A program made the position numbers and the translations under genes. A stretch of 64,000 nucleotides of DNA, from NCBI GenBank assembly GCA_019454045.1, contig SKCR01023431.1, positions 186,001 to 250,000 of the forward strand. The letters run 5' to 3'. The DNA is from Zanthoxylum bungeanum. Its lineage: Eukaryota; Streptophyta; Magnoliopsida; Sapindales; Rutaceae. Positions 45,377 through 57,374 of the stretch are shown here, one piece after another; the stretch's first letter is position 1, and each line of letters begins with the position of its first letter. The notes under the pieces are model-generated. The model did not search any database. It was not told the DNA's origin and worked only from the letters and a program-made list of their open reading frames with translations.

Positions 45377-46234
45377 TATATATATATATATTGATTGGTT
45401 CATTATATAAGTGATGACAGTCATTCTTATAGCAAAGCATGCATCTTTATAAGATGCTAAAAAATAAGAAAAATAAAAAAGGATAGAAACAGTAACAAAC
45501 ATACCCAATAAAAATGAGTGACGACAGAATTACTGAATTGCTTCAATTGGGGATTTTGGTGTTAGGGTTTTGGAGGAATTTCTCGAGGAGAGTGAAGACA
45601 GAATTACTGAGTTAGGGTTATGGTTATGGTTATGGTTATGGTTATGGTTATGGGGTTTATATAGTCTAGGGTTTTGGTTAAGTGCGGACACATCTGTTAT
45701 AATTTTTTTTATAAGTATTTTTGTTATATCTATGTTGACCAAATCTATTGAAACTGAATATTAAACCCAATATTTATTTAGATACCTAATTTCAAAATTA
45801 AAATCCAACTATTATATAGGTTAAACTTCTTATCTCTAATTTTAAAGCCAAAACGATCTGTTATTTTATTAAACGAGTAGTACTTTGGATAGGATTCGAG
45901 ATCTCATATCATTTGAAATAATTTTGGGAGGAAAAATCTTCCTTAATAAAAATTTAGATTGGGATTCATTTTTAAATCTCAAATTTTAGTCTACAAGAAT
46001 CTTGAATCATTCCGTCTGCATTGCCATATTTTATCAGGTATAATGGAGTTTACTTCATTAAAAGCGAAATTATTTAGTGAATATATTTAACCCAAAAATA
46101 CAAAAACATATCAACATATATAATGAATTAAGGGAGCACATACATTACACATAAATAATCAAATTCATCTATTAATTTGTTTTTTTTTTTCCCTAGAAAC
46201 AATTAAATATAAGGCAAACACATAAAGAGATCAA
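45377..46234. other. Intergenic with GGTTAT hexanucleotide repeat
   Basis: Contains about six tandem GGTTAT units at 45614-45652 and no recognised gene. The sequence differs from the plant telomere repeat TTTAGGG. Confidence 0.5.
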
Positions 46235-46250
46235 GTAATTACTCATACAT

Positions 46251-46430
46251 TTTTTTTTTTTTGAAATCGTTGGAAACCCCGCCAACAAACCACCCATTTT
46301 GGGCCGCGGCGCAGGTAAAACCCCCGGCTGCCCCAGGCTTTTACAAGAAGTTGCACCCCCTGGATTCGAACCCAGAACCTCAAGGTGAGATTCTGGACCC
46401 TTCACCATCAAGCCACACCCCTTGTGGGCG
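46251..46430 (-). mobile_element. tRNA-derived SINE, copy 1
   Basis: 180 bp on the minus strand. The head has an A-box-like GTGGCTTGATGGTGAAG and a perfect B box GGTTCGAATCC, the body TGGGGCAGCCGGGGGTTTTA, and the tail is poly(A) (T run at 46251-46263 on plus). It is flanked by a perfect 15-bp TSD TAATTACTCATACAT (46236-46250 and 46431-46445). Transcribed by RNA polymerase III in this class. Confidence 0.92.
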
Positions 46431-46445
46431 TAATTACTCATACAT

Positions 46446-46995
46446 CGTAAACACAAACAGCCAAATTTATTCTAAATACAATGCACTGCACTTCCACCAA
46501 ATAAGGAGAGAGATAAAATTAGGAATGCAAAATAGGAGGAGCTTCGGGAGAATTGATAATGAATGAGAAGCTTAAAAAATAGTATTGTTATATGTTAAAT
46601 TGAAACTTTGAAATATTTAGTAGAATTAATAGGTTAATGTACTTGATCTATCGAATGTATTTGTCATTTTTTAGGTGAATGAATTTAATCTAATGAATGT
46701 ACTCGTCATTTATAAGAGTGAATGAACTCGATTTAATGAATATATTTGTTATTTTTAGATAAATGAATTTGATATAATGAATGTATTTGACATTCCTACG
46801 TGAATCAATTTGTTATTGTAATTATTGATTTGAGTTAAATACGATGGATTTGTTATTGGTATCACTATAAATATACGTATAACATTATATTTTGTCAACA
46901 AGTTTGCAAATGTTAATTTCAACAAGAAAATGATACATGTTATCTAAGCATCTAAAAATCCAAAATTGACTGGAATAAGGGCACTATGACGTCAT
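46446..46995. repeat. AT-rich region with 60-bp repeats
   Basis: From about 46630 to 46820, three to four imperfect copies share GAATGAATTTGAT and TAATGAATGTATTTG. No gene recognised. Confidence 0.5.
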
Positions 46996-47618
46996 ATTCA
47001 CTACAAAAATTAGACAATTTGGCGTCGAATTATTTCGACGCCATAAGCCAAATTTTCGACGCAAAAGACAATCAGCGTCGAAGAAATTAGACGCAAAAAA
47101 TGGACGCTGAAATGTCGACGAGAATCAATTTTAGCGTCGACATTATTAAATGCGACGCTAAAAACTATATTCTGCGTCCAATTTATGTCGACGCTAAAGT
47201 AAATTTTCCGACGCTATAGGTTATATTTGGCGACGAAATTATTCGACGCCAAAAGTGAAAATTTTAGCGTCGAAACGTGTCGACGCTAAAGTATATTAAA
47301 AAATTAATATATGTACGCTTATAACGGCCATTTTTTTGTTACTATTAGCGTCGAAATATTCGACGCCAAAAGTTGACTTTTTGCGTCGAATTATTTCATC
47401 GCTAATAGTTCAAAAATTTATTTTTTTAAAAATTATTATTTTTTTTGGTCTAAAATATTTAATTTAATATTTAATTTAGTTGAAAAAAAATGTAATTAAT
47501 AACAGAATTACGAAATATTATAATAAATATTATATTGAAATTTGTTTTAGAAAAGAAAATATTATATTAAATCTATTTGTTCAAAATGTTTATACAAAAC
47601 CAAATATAAAATTAATTG

Positions 47619-49792
47619 CTACTGTGATGGGGGGACGCTCGAGCCCGATGCACCCTGACTGACTGAGGCCTCAAACATCTGACGAAAAACCAGCATTTGC
47701 TGTTCCAACTGCTCCATCTTCTTCTCGTGGTCCACCATCTTCTTCTCGTGGTCCACCGTGACCTGTTGTAGCTTCTCCTTAGTCTGCTGCAGCTCGTCTC
47801 GGGTGCTGGCTAGCTCGTCTCCGGTGGTGACTAACTCGTCTCGAAGAGAGACATTGTCCGAATTAACACTATTGCGTGCAGATGACGTTGGCTTTTTACG
47901 AGTGACAATGCCAACATTGTAAGCTGTCTGATTCTTGAAAATCAATTGCGACAGCTGCTCATCTGGTATGGGGTCGGACCCTGTCTCCTGAGTTTGATGT
48001 TGGAGTTCCATCATTTCGTTCTGTTTCAAAAAATAAGTTAATATTAGAATTTGAGAAAAAAAAATTAACATATATAATATTAATTATTTTATTTTAAAAA
48101 CTGAAACTTACATAGCAGCGTTCGGCTTCTTCATTTATCCATTTGTTCCTCTCATTGTAATGCGTCACACGGAAAAAATCTGGAAATGATTGCACCTCAC
48201 TTGTGCTACTATGTTATAAACAGAAAATAAATTCAATATTATTCCAGATTAGTAAAAACAATTAACTGTTAAATTTTACATTAGGATATATTTACCTCAG
48301 AATGTTCGGCACGATGTTGGATAAATGGCTTCGAACCTCCACGGTGGTTAAAACGCAAGTGACTTCGATTTTCCGCATTTGCGTGACATTTATCCTGCAT
48401 TTACCAACATTGTAAGTACCGAAAACAAAGACAATTATAAATTTCCGTTTATTTCAAAATTTACCTCGTGTTTTTTGCTAGACCAAAGCTCACATAAGAA
48501 TGTCCAATCTTGTTCCTCTATAAAATCAGGCTTGTGTTGTGGAGCATTTGAAGGTCCATGTTCGTCGAATATTGGTTTCAGGACTTTTGTTCTATAATCT
48601 TTATAACTTTTCCCCATGTGGTAGTCAATATATTGTTGGACATTCACTTGGGTCAGATCGAAGTCGAACCATTCCTACATGAAAATTCGAGTAAAAATAA
48701 GTATAAAATAAAAATGTTAAATAACAAATAATATCGAAAACTTACAAGTAGCGAAGGGAATAGATGGTTCATTTTCGTCTCCCACGGTATCTTTCTCCAA
48801 GATACGTAGTTTTGGGGAGCTTCATAGCGAGCTGTAGCTCCTAACCTGACATTACGGGGGTCCTCAGCGAAACGGGGGTACATGTCATCAAATTCCTTCC
48901 ATTCGGTTCCATCCGCAGGATGTCTAAGTATGCCCTCCGCACCGATCCTCTTTTCATGATGCCACATCATATCAGTCGCTGTGTGTCGTGACATGAACAA
49001 TCTCTGCAGCCTGGGAGTTAAAGGGAAATATCGCAATATCTTTTGAGGCACTTTCTTCCCCATACCACGGACTTTGTTCCGACTTTCACCACATATCGGA
49101 CAATGTTCAAGTGATTCATACTCGGCACGAAATAATACACAATCAAACTTACAAGCATGAATAGATTCATACCCCATTCCCAGATCACGCAACATTTTCT
49201 TTGCCTCGTAGTACGGCTTAGGCAATTCGCTTCCAACCGGTAACATTTGGGCCAGTAACTCTAACATCATATCGATACTTTTGTTGGTCATTCTGTTGAT
49301 CACTTTAATGTGTAATAATTTCACAACGAAATTCAAGATCGACATTCCAGCACCTTCAAATTGAATTTTTTTTGCCTCATAAAGTAGTTCACTAAATAAA
49401 TTTTGATCATTTCCACTTAACACTGGCATGTCACCACTAACACTATGACCAAGTTGTGGACCTTGTAAGTCATGCAAAATATCGGTGATCTCATCGTTTA
49501 CAGGTTGATTGTAACTACTGCTCCCTTCGTCGGAATCAAAAAACTGTGACTGAGAATTATACTGCTCACCGTGATAAATCCACGTACGATAAGTTGGTGA
49601 TATTTCTGGCATGTATAAATGATTATGAACTTCATCTAACCGCTTCCTTTTCCTATTCAAACAATTTACACATGGACAACGAACACGACCTTCAGCATCA
49701 ATGTGTTGCTTTGCGACTTCCATAAACTCATACACTCTATTACGATATTCAACACTCAATCTATCCAGAGAGCTCATCCAATTTCTATCCAT
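47619..49792 (-). pseudogene. Fused TNP2 / Transposase_24-like gene of CACTA 2
   Basis: Predicted exons on minus: 49792-48746, 48674-48465, 48394-48296, about 48210-48112, 48020-47619. Exon 1 opens with the transposase-associated domain (MDRNWMSSLDRLSVEYRNRV, CPCVNCLN) and the first part of TNP2 (MLRDLGMGYESIHACKFDCV, CPICGESR, ADGTEWKEFDDMYPRFAEDP). After NVRLG it jumps in frame to ARYEAPQNYVSWRKI of the second CACTA gene. The catalytic DDE part of TNP2 is gone. The remaining exons encode the second protein, ending in a coiled coil rich in Glu and Gln and a TAG at 47619. The acceptor of exon 4 appears to be CAT rather than CAG. The product could bind DNA or act as a repressor, but cannot cut. 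Confidence 0.75.
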
Positions 49793-49879
49793 TTCAGCAG
49801 AATACCTAAATATAATAATATAATTATTAGTATCATATTACAGTAATCAACATTACTAATTCATTAATACTTTATTTAA

Positions 49880-49881
<2 letters not shown>

Positions 49882-49933
<52 letters not shown>
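49882..49933. repeat. (AT)n microsatellite
   Basis: About 26 AT units within CACTA element 2. Confidence 0.97.
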
Positions 49934-49936
<3 letters not shown>

Positions 49937-50944
49937 GTTGATAAATTAATTAAATAGTTTACAGAAAAATTCTATTTTGTTAATTAATATACTTACTCTA
50001 CATATATGAATCATAAATCACTAGCAAACAACATATAAACAACATATATAATCATAAAAATTGAAAATAATAAAGAAATATGAAAGAAGATTTACCTTAT
50101 CGGAAATTGATTATAATTTTATTGAATATTTTTAGGAGAGTTGTGAGGCTGTAGAGGAGAAATTCTCAGATTTCAGAGGATAAAAATGAAGAGAATGAGA
50201 GAAAAAACAGAGGGGGAGAAGGGTTGGTGGCATTCTGCATTTTAATTTATATTTAGCGTCGCAGCTGATAATTCGATGCTAATTGTTACTGTTTTTAGCG
50301 TCGAAACAAATATTTCGACGCTAAATGTCTGGTTTTTGGCGTCGACATAAATTTAGACGCTAAAGATTCAAGGATTGTCGGTGGAAACTTCATAAACCTT
50401 TAGCGACGATAAATAGTCGACGCTAAATGTCTGGTTTTTGGTGTCGACACAGATTTTGGACGCTAAAAGTTTAATATTTGGCACAAAAAAGTATTGCAAT
50501 AGTAAAATTATTTAGCGTCGAATAATATTCGACGCTATAGTCATAATTTTAGCGTCGGAAACTGTTTTCGATGCCAAACATTCAAATTTTGGCGTCGAAA
50601 TTTTGTTCAGTCGCTAAAAAAGTAACAATTAGCGTCGAATATTATGTCGACGCTAAAGTTTTGGACGCTAAAAGCCATAATTCTTGTAGTGATTAGCGTT
50701 TGTGGGACGATTGAAATTTATAAGTGAAGACTTATATAAATACATCATGTAATTTTCAAGACATAGACTCGGATTTGACGGATAGCATGTCATGTTAAAT
50801 CTTATTTCTTATTTTTTTGGCTGATTAAGACATTATTATTTTCTCTTATTATTATGTGGTGTGGTGTAGTCACATATCACTTAAAAATGTGTTATTTACT
50901 TTTAATATTTATCTTTTATAATCGTAGCAACGCGTGGATATTTG

Positions 50945-51277
50945 TAGGGGTGAGTAAATTAACCAAACCGAAAATATTAGTTCGGTTCGGTTTTTCGATT
51001 TGTGTTCAATTTATGTTTGCATTAAACCGATCGATTTTGTTCGGTTCGGTTCGAATCGTGAACCGATCGGTTTATAATATCGTGAACCGAACCGACCAAT
51101 TTAGAGTTAATTCTTTTAAAAAAATCGATTCAATTCGGATTTGAAGTGAACCAAATATTAAAACTAAATCAAACTAAATTGATTTGGTTTGATATGTTAA
51201 TTCCGATCGATTTAGTATTTCTTGAACTAATTGGTATTCGACTTGATTTCCAACCAAACCAACATTTACCCACCCTA
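50945..51277. mobile_element. hAT MITE, AACCGAAC family
   Basis: 333 bp, from TAGGGGTGAGTAAATT to TTTACCCACCCTA. The candidate 8-bp TSD GATATTTG / TATATTCG matches at six positions. The interior is made of AACCGA and TCGGTT motifs. Noncoding. Confidence 0.78.
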
Positions 51278-51285
51278 TATATTCG

Positions 51286-51621
51286 TATAGTTTTAGTTAA
51301 ATTCATACCTATCAACTTGGGCCTATGATGGTACAATATCTTATTCCCAAAGCAAACAAAAATGTTATCAACGACTATACGCGTTTTGTACACGTACTTA
51401 CTTTCGTAAAATTACCTTTATGACCAAACTTCATCCAATCAAAATTCTCAAATAATCCGCCACGTCATCAACTAATCCCTTTATTAAAAATTATCTTCTC
51501 CCTCGCTCTCTATTATAATAAAACTCATACACGTCTCTTTCTCATCATCTTTTTTTTCTTCTCATTCAATTCAATACTCAAAACCTAAAAACTCTCCAAT
51601 CAAAAAGTTTCATCACAAACA
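51286..51621 (+). promoter_or_regulatory. Upstream region of the CYSTM gene
   Basis: AT-rich promoter-side sequence. A TATA-like TATTATAATAAAAC lies near 51511, about 110 bp before the ATG. Pyrimidine-rich 5' UTR sequence (TTCTCATCATCTTTTTTTTC) follows. Confidence 0.4.
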
Positions 51622-53234
51622 ATGAGTTACTACAATCAGAATCAGCCCCCTGTCGGTGTTCCCCCTCCTCAAGGTTCTGATCACATTCTTATAATTCCGT
51701 TCATTTGAATTTATTTATCTGGGTTTTTGCCAATTTCAGATCTATTTTTGTTTTTTGGGATCTGGGTGTTTTTGGTTTTTAAAATTTTGGATCTTGTTTT
51801 GACTATTTTTTTTTAAATGGTTGTGTTTGGAAACGGGTGTTAGGTTATCCGCCAGAGGGATATCCATCGAAGGACGCTTATCCTCCACCGGGATACCCTC
51901 CTCAGCAAGGGTACCCCCCTCCACAATACGGGTACCCTCCCCAGGGGGGCTACCCTCCTCAGTATGCTCCTCAATACGGCCAGCCTCCCCCTCCTCAACA
52001 AAAACAAAGCGTCGGTTGCATGGAAGGATGGTAATTTTCTCTCTGTAAAATTGTATTTTAATACATTTTTTTTTTAAAAGATAAGTTGATGGGCAAAACA
52101 CAAATTCATTTATTTTTTTACTATTCTAACTCGGATGGTAATTTAAATCAAATTATTTGAAAATCATCCGACCACGCACCTCGGCTATATATTTTTATAC
52201 ATGTAAACTAGTGTGTAGAGTTTATGTTTGTGCAGTGGCCGAACCAGTTTTGGTTACACGGGGTCATAGTGAAGAACCAACGAACTTGAACAGTCTATGA
52301 CATTATTAAAATTCTAAATCTGAGGGTCAATATGTAAATTTTTTATAAAATTGAACAATAATATAAAAACTAAAGAAACTCGGGCGCTAACTGAAATTTA
52401 TCTTATTGATTATGTAAATTTTATTTATCCCCTCTATATTCTAAATTATAATGATATGGCCCTCTTAAGTTTTGTTACATATTCATTGTGACCCCATTGA
52501 CCGAAGTTCTGGGGAGTTGAAATTTTTTAGATCTGACTTGCAGATGAGGCGTACTTTAGCTAACGTGCGCAGTTTTGGGTTAGGAGTCTATTGGGAATTG
52601 GAAATTTGTTTTTCCCGTTTCACGTAAAGGATTGAGTTTGTTCATTGGAGTCAGTGAAGGGTGTTTTGGACATTTTATCAGTTACGAACTTCTAGATAAC
52701 GGATTTCGCTTTTTCCAAGGTTTTGTTAGTTCTAGGCTCCTAGCCTACTTACTAGGGAAAAATAATTTACAATTATTAATTAAAAAAACGGGTTTGACCC
52801 CGTATCTCAATATTTATTTATTATTTTTAAATTTTGACCCATAACTTTAAAAAGTAGGCTAATTTTTCCGACTTGCATAGTGTTTTTTAATTCATTTTTC
52901 AAGTTTGGGGCTTAGGATTTGTCTTAACCCGACCCTGCTATTCAATAAAAATTTGCCCGACCTGACCCGCGTGAAGGTTCATGCTGGCCTTTTTCAGTTT
53001 AAATAATTAAGATTTTTTTAAAATATCCGGGAAATCTCACGTCATTCATATTGAGGTCATTGGACTCTGATATAGACGAATTTTTGACCTCGAAGACAAT
53101 ATCTCAAGCATTTCTGATAATCACTACACTTGAAGCATTTATCTTGAAACTAAGTTTAATTTGGTGTCTTATTGTTATAACCATGCAGTTTGGCTGCTCT
53201 GTGTTGCTGCTGTTTGCTGGAAGCTTGCTTCTGA
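51622..53234 (+). CDS. CYSTM (cysteine-rich transmembrane module) protein
   Basis: Small tail-anchored protein. The plant CYSTM family is linked to stress and defence responses at membranes. Three exons: 51622-51673, 51844-52030 and 53189-53234, all GT-AG, 285 nt, 94 residues. The start is MSYYNQNQPPVGVPPPQG. The middle is Pro-, Tyr- and Gly-rich with YPP repeats. The last exon supplies CLAALCCCCLLEACF, so the C-terminus reads CMEGC plus this Cys-rich membrane segment, the diagnostic module. The third exon is only 46 nt and lies after an intron of about 1.16 kb, so it is easy to miss. Retention of that intron puts a TAA stop across the donor site (TGG TAA), yielding a protein without the membrane module. 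No lesion seen; probably functional. Confidence 0.88.
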
Positions 53235-53574
53235 TAATGAGTGGCAACTTGATTGAAGCTTGGTACTAAGTCGAATTATAATTCAATTGTTTAGTTTCTT
53301 ATATGTATTTTTCTGCCATTTATTCTTGTTATAAGATTTGATACTCTTGCTTGGAAGATTCTGTTTAAATTACTATTGTTGGTCATTTGATCAAAGTTCA
53401 GCTCACATTTATGTAAAAAACGATTGGAAATTCCTATGAAAGTAAGCTGGACAGCTACATTGTCTTTTTGTTGTTTATGGGCATATTTTATTTTTAAAAT
53501 TATTAAGTGGGCATATTTTATAATTAATTATTTCTTAAGGGGGCATTTTTATGGCTTGTCTGGCTGGAGAAAGC

Positions 53575-54132
53575 TAGGGGTGGCAATTTGGGTCAGGATT
53601 CGTTTATTCGTTCGATTCGATTCGCTTTAAAACGAATACGGGTTTGAAAAAATGGATTCGTTTAATAAATGAGTTGATTCGATTCGATTCGTTTATTAAA
53701 CGAATCGAATACGAATTTAAGCTCATTAATTCGTTTATTCGTTTAGGATTCGTTTTATTATTTTTATTTACTAGTTCTTGTTAATTTTCAATTAAAATTC
53801 AAGAAATTATAGCTAATTATTATAGAAAATGTAATATTTTCGATATTTGGTGAGGTATATTTAGTAAATATATTAATTACATATTTCATATGTATATATT
53901 TATGAAGAATTAATGTAAATCTAAGTGTGGTAAATTATTTTATTAAATAATATCATTTACTAAACGAATAAACGGATATTCGTATTCGATTCGTTTAATA
54001 AACGAATCGAATACGAATCCTGATATTAGGATTCGTTTAATAAACGAATCGAATGCGAATCCATCACATTTTGATTCGATTTGTTTAGGATTCGATATAA
54101 ATTTGATTCGTTGATTCGTTTTGCCACCCCTA
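53575..54132. mobile_element. hAT MITE, ATTCGTTTA family
   Basis: 558 bp with perfect 12-bp terminal repeats TAGGGGTGGCAA / TTGCCACCCCTA and 8-bp TSD GAGAAAGC / GAGAAAAC (one mismatch). The ends are filled with ATTCGTTTATT and AATAAACGAAT motifs. Noncoding. Confidence 0.9.
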
Positions 54133-54192
54133 GAGAAAACATAACAATGAGAAAGGATGTGATGCTTAGTGGAGAATTTTGAAATAGAAATC

Positions 54193-54358
54193 TTGGTTCG
54201 GTGGTAAAGGGTTTAAAATTTTACTGTTAGGTCATGAGTTCGAGTTTATGGGTGTATTTTTTGTAAGAATCTGGGGCAGTCGGGAGTTTTACCTGTTCTG
54301 TTTAAACCAGGACTGAGTGATTTAGCAGTAGGATTTCCAACATTTCCAAAAAAAATTT
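54193..54358 (+). mobile_element. tRNA-derived SINE, copy 2 (diverged)
   Basis: Same family as 46251-46430. A-box region TTGGTTCGGTGGTAAAGG, degenerate B box GAGTTCGAGTTT, body CTGGGGCAGTCGGGAGTTTT and an A-rich tail. No clear TSD; older than copy 1. Confidence 0.75.
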
Positions 54359-54806
54359 AAAAAATAATTATGGAAATAATACAATGCGGATCTATACAAC
54401 GGATTCTACTTCTACCTAGTGGAAAATGAATAAAGATTTTATTTGATTTGATTTAGATGTTTTTAAAATTGCATCCTTGAAAAGGACTCATTTTGTTTGC
54501 TTATTGCTTAATGCCTATTCTTTTGGAGGATGAGCTATTCTTGCACTTGTATCACACAAAGTTGTGTGTGATAATATTTAAAAAGTATATTCCCATTATC
54601 CGAATATTGATGGGTTTCATTATCAGCTCCCACTTACAGATAAAAGGTAACAGCTAATGAAAAAATGAGACCCAATCCAGCTTTCCCATATATTTGTTTT
54701 GAGCCAAGTCTTACATAGTTACATTTTCCAAATCTTTTAAGTAAACGTAATAAGTTATTTTTAGATGCGAATTTCGCTATTTTAACTTAAACTTTTGATT
54801 TAAAAC
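54359..54806. other. Intergenic
   Basis: No recognised feature. Confidence 0.4.
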
Positions 54807-55787
54807 TGTTGACGGGTGATTTTCGTCTCAGGGGCAGTTGCGAGATAACCCTCCCGAGACAATCCTTCTTCAATCTTGAATTTGTTTGGTTATGGGAGAC
54901 CAAAAACAAATTTGGTAAAAGACAAGATAAACACAAAAAATCGACAAAGAGTGTTTAACGTGGTTCGGCGAAGCTAATCCAGCCTACGTCCACGGGCACA
55001 AAGTAGATGTGATTATTTTATTACCAAAACGAGTTGGACCGACCTGTTTAGGGACAGATCTAATAGTAACCGAGCTATTAGTTGTTCTTTGCGTTTCTTA
55101 CAAGTAGTAATCGAATGAAAGTTTTTTCAACACTTACAAATGAGATCGCCATCCCCTTATATACTAATGAATATTCAATATTGTTCCCATATCTTTGTGA
55201 CATCAGCTCTGCAGGTCTGCGGGTTTCCGGTGATTTGACAAGTTCTCTTCCCCAATCTGCCATCGCCGAAAGCAAAACCTACCCTCTAATTTCCCGTCAC
55301 ATCACGTCGTAAAAGTACAATGTCACGTTTTTTCATTAATGATGACAGCATGTTGGATTTCGAATGTGAAAGTTGATTTTGGAGGGAAAAATCCAACTAC
55401 TCTGAACTCACGTCTGTCTTAAGAGGTCGGTCAAGTGACCTGCCGAGCTTCCTAAACTGTTTCCGTCCTGACCCGAAACATCTGAACTCACCATCTTGTT
55501 CCAAGAGGTAAGATACATCAAACCGAGCCGCCGGTCCTAAGTGGTCGGCCTCGGTTATGATGTTGTCGATCCATGAAATCTGCGCCATATCCGAGGAAGG
55601 GGTGTTCGAGTTCTCGTACTGCCTGAGAACTGACCTATACATCTGACCGTCTGATTCTCCCAAAAATGGAAGTTCTCTCTTTGCCCTTGCCGAACTATTT
55701 GAATATCTTAGTTGCAGAGATCATCATCAACCAAAACTACTACATAAATGAATAATAGTCATTGATCTCAAAAATTCAATGTCAACA
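54807..55787. repeat. Possible solo LTR
   Basis: 981 bp bounded by TGTTGAC and GTCAACA. It contains GTTTAACGTGGTTCGGCGAA and a CCTACGTCCACGGG stretch, words I associate with plant LTRs. No primer site or polypurine tract adjoins it. The flanks (AAAAC and CGCAG) do not match, so it is either an old solo LTR or a rearranged piece. Confidence 0.5.
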
Positions 55788-55849
55788 CGCAGTATTTTAT
55801 GTTGCCAACTTATTCACAATCTATGCCTTTAACATTATACTTATTTTTT

Positions 55850-55954
55850 AATAATAATAATAATAATATTATTATTTTATTATATTATAATAATAATAAT
55901 ATAATAATAATAATAATATAATAATAATAATAATATAATAATAATAATAATAAA
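55850..55954. repeat. (TAA)n-rich microsatellite
   Basis: Imperfect TAA and TAATA repeats. Confidence 0.95.
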
Positions 55955-57160
55955 TAAAACACCTTTATATATCGACCGATGGAGAGGGAGCCCAATGAAA
56001 AATATTATCTCTCTCTGTAAATCAGCTGTTCTCTAACAAAAATATGTTATGCTAGAAGTTGCAAGAGTCGAATAGAATGGTGAAAGATGATTGAGAACAG
56101 TTTTATGAATACTTATGGTAGAAGAGTTTTGAGTATGTTTCGTGCATTATTGATGGATCAGATACTTTAAAAGCATCTCACGTTCACAATTTTCCCCACA
56201 CATCAGTATTTAGTTTATTTTTGGCTAAAATTATCAATTATTCAGAGTTTGACTCCGTTCGGATATCCCAATATCCTCCCCCGCGTGGAGGCTACATGAA
56301 CATTAGCAGAACGTCAGAGATAGATACGAGAAATTATTTGTAATGAATGTGCTTTTTTTGGTATTGCGATTGAAAAATATGATGAACAAATGGTTGTTCA
56401 AATGTGATATGTAATTTTATTTTATGTTAAAAAATTAATTCCCAATGGTTATGGATTTTGTAGGGTTTGTTTTCTTAAATCCTTTTATAAACACATATTA
56501 AGACACACACAAAAACACCACCACTCACACGAATTTTGCATCAGGGCCGGCCACCAACCGAGAGCAACATTAGTTTTATTTTGATCAAGTTCAAACACAA
56601 ATTCTTTCATTGTGTGTGATTTGGAAGTGCTATTAAATTACCACGATTTCATTTCATCCTGAGAAACATTTATCTTTAAGATCCTAAGCACCACTGGTAG
56701 GAGGCAAAATTGTTTTTAAGGAGACTGTGCTGCACATGACTCTGAACCTCTTCTACTGTTGTCCACTGTTACTGGTTGTTTCAATATCTTTGTGTATTTG
56801 AATTTCATTTCGTTGTATTTGTAAATTTCTGTTATTCAGTTACAACTTGTAAACAGACATTTATATTTCATCTTATCACATATCTAACCATAATACTAAA
56901 TATAACCTTTTTTTTTAAAAAAAAAAAATTAGGAGAGGCATACCAAACATAACCTATATAGTTGGAATGAAATTATGTCATGTTTCCTTGTAAAGAGAGA
57001 AAGAAAAGGAAAAAAGAAATAGAAAGTATAAAAAATTTCAAATGGGGTACAAAGAAAAATGTTGGTGCTAAATAGAATTTCTTGTACTTTTAGCCTGATA
57101 GTTGCCCGGCCCAAAGGCCCCTCTTCATCTCTGCCAGCCCTTTTTAAATGTGAATCCGCT
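55955..57160. other. Intergenic upstream of the TRB gene
   Basis: About 1.2 kb with no gene or transposon ends that I recognise. The last 100 bp before 57160 are CT-rich and may belong to the promoter. Confidence 0.4.
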
Positions 57161-57168
57161 TAAGCCGA

Positions 57169-57260
57169 CACGTGTACGTCCTCCATTTGCCCTCCCGTAA
57201 CTTTATTACCCCCATGCCCTTCCAATTTCACAAACACGTGTCAAAGGCGAAACACACGTG
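57169..57260 (+). promoter_or_regulatory. G-box cluster, TRB promoter
   Basis: Three CACGTG motifs at 57169-57174, 57235-57240 and 57255-57260. CACGTG is bound by plant bZIP and bHLH factors. They lie 490-580 bp before the ATG and just before the likely 5' UTR. Confidence 0.55.
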
Positions 57261-57283
57261 TTCCGCTTTTGAGCCTAAATTGA

Positions 57284-57292
57284 AAACCCTAA
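57284..57292 (+). promoter_or_regulatory. Telo-box AAACCCTAA
   Basis: Perfect telo-box in the presumed first (untranslated) exon. A second, TTAGGGTTT, lies at 57453-57461 in the first intron. TRB proteins of Arabidopsis are known to bind this motif, so self-regulation is possible. Confidence 0.55.
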
Positions 57293-57374
57293 ATTCAATT
57301 TGTTTGTTTTTTTGGTGGAAAAAAAAATTAAAAACTAAAGCTTCCGTATTTTTCCGCGAACTTTAGTCCTGCAG

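Larger units (their letters stand above)
46999..50691 (-). mobile_element. Complete CACTA (En/Spm) element 2, internally deleted
   Basis: Starts CACTACAAAAATTAG at 46999 and ends TTCTTGTAGTG at 50691 with TSD ATT (46996-46998 and 50692-50694). About 450 bp at each end carry inverted and direct GCGTCGAAAT / ATTTCGACGC motifs, the transposase-binding subterminal repeats. The transposase genes are on the minus strand and fused by a deletion. An (AT)n run lies at 49882-49933. Confidence 0.95.

Noticed and set aside
45614..45652. Interstitial telomere
   Set aside because: The unit is GGTTAT, not the plant TTTAGGG, and only about six copies are present.
46360..46420. A functional tRNA gene
   Set aside because: A and B boxes are present, but there is no cloverleaf 3' half and the unit has a poly(A) tail and long TSD, so it is a SINE.
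46261..46566. A 101-codon open frame
   Set aside because: It starts inside the antisense strand of the SINE and runs through its TSD.
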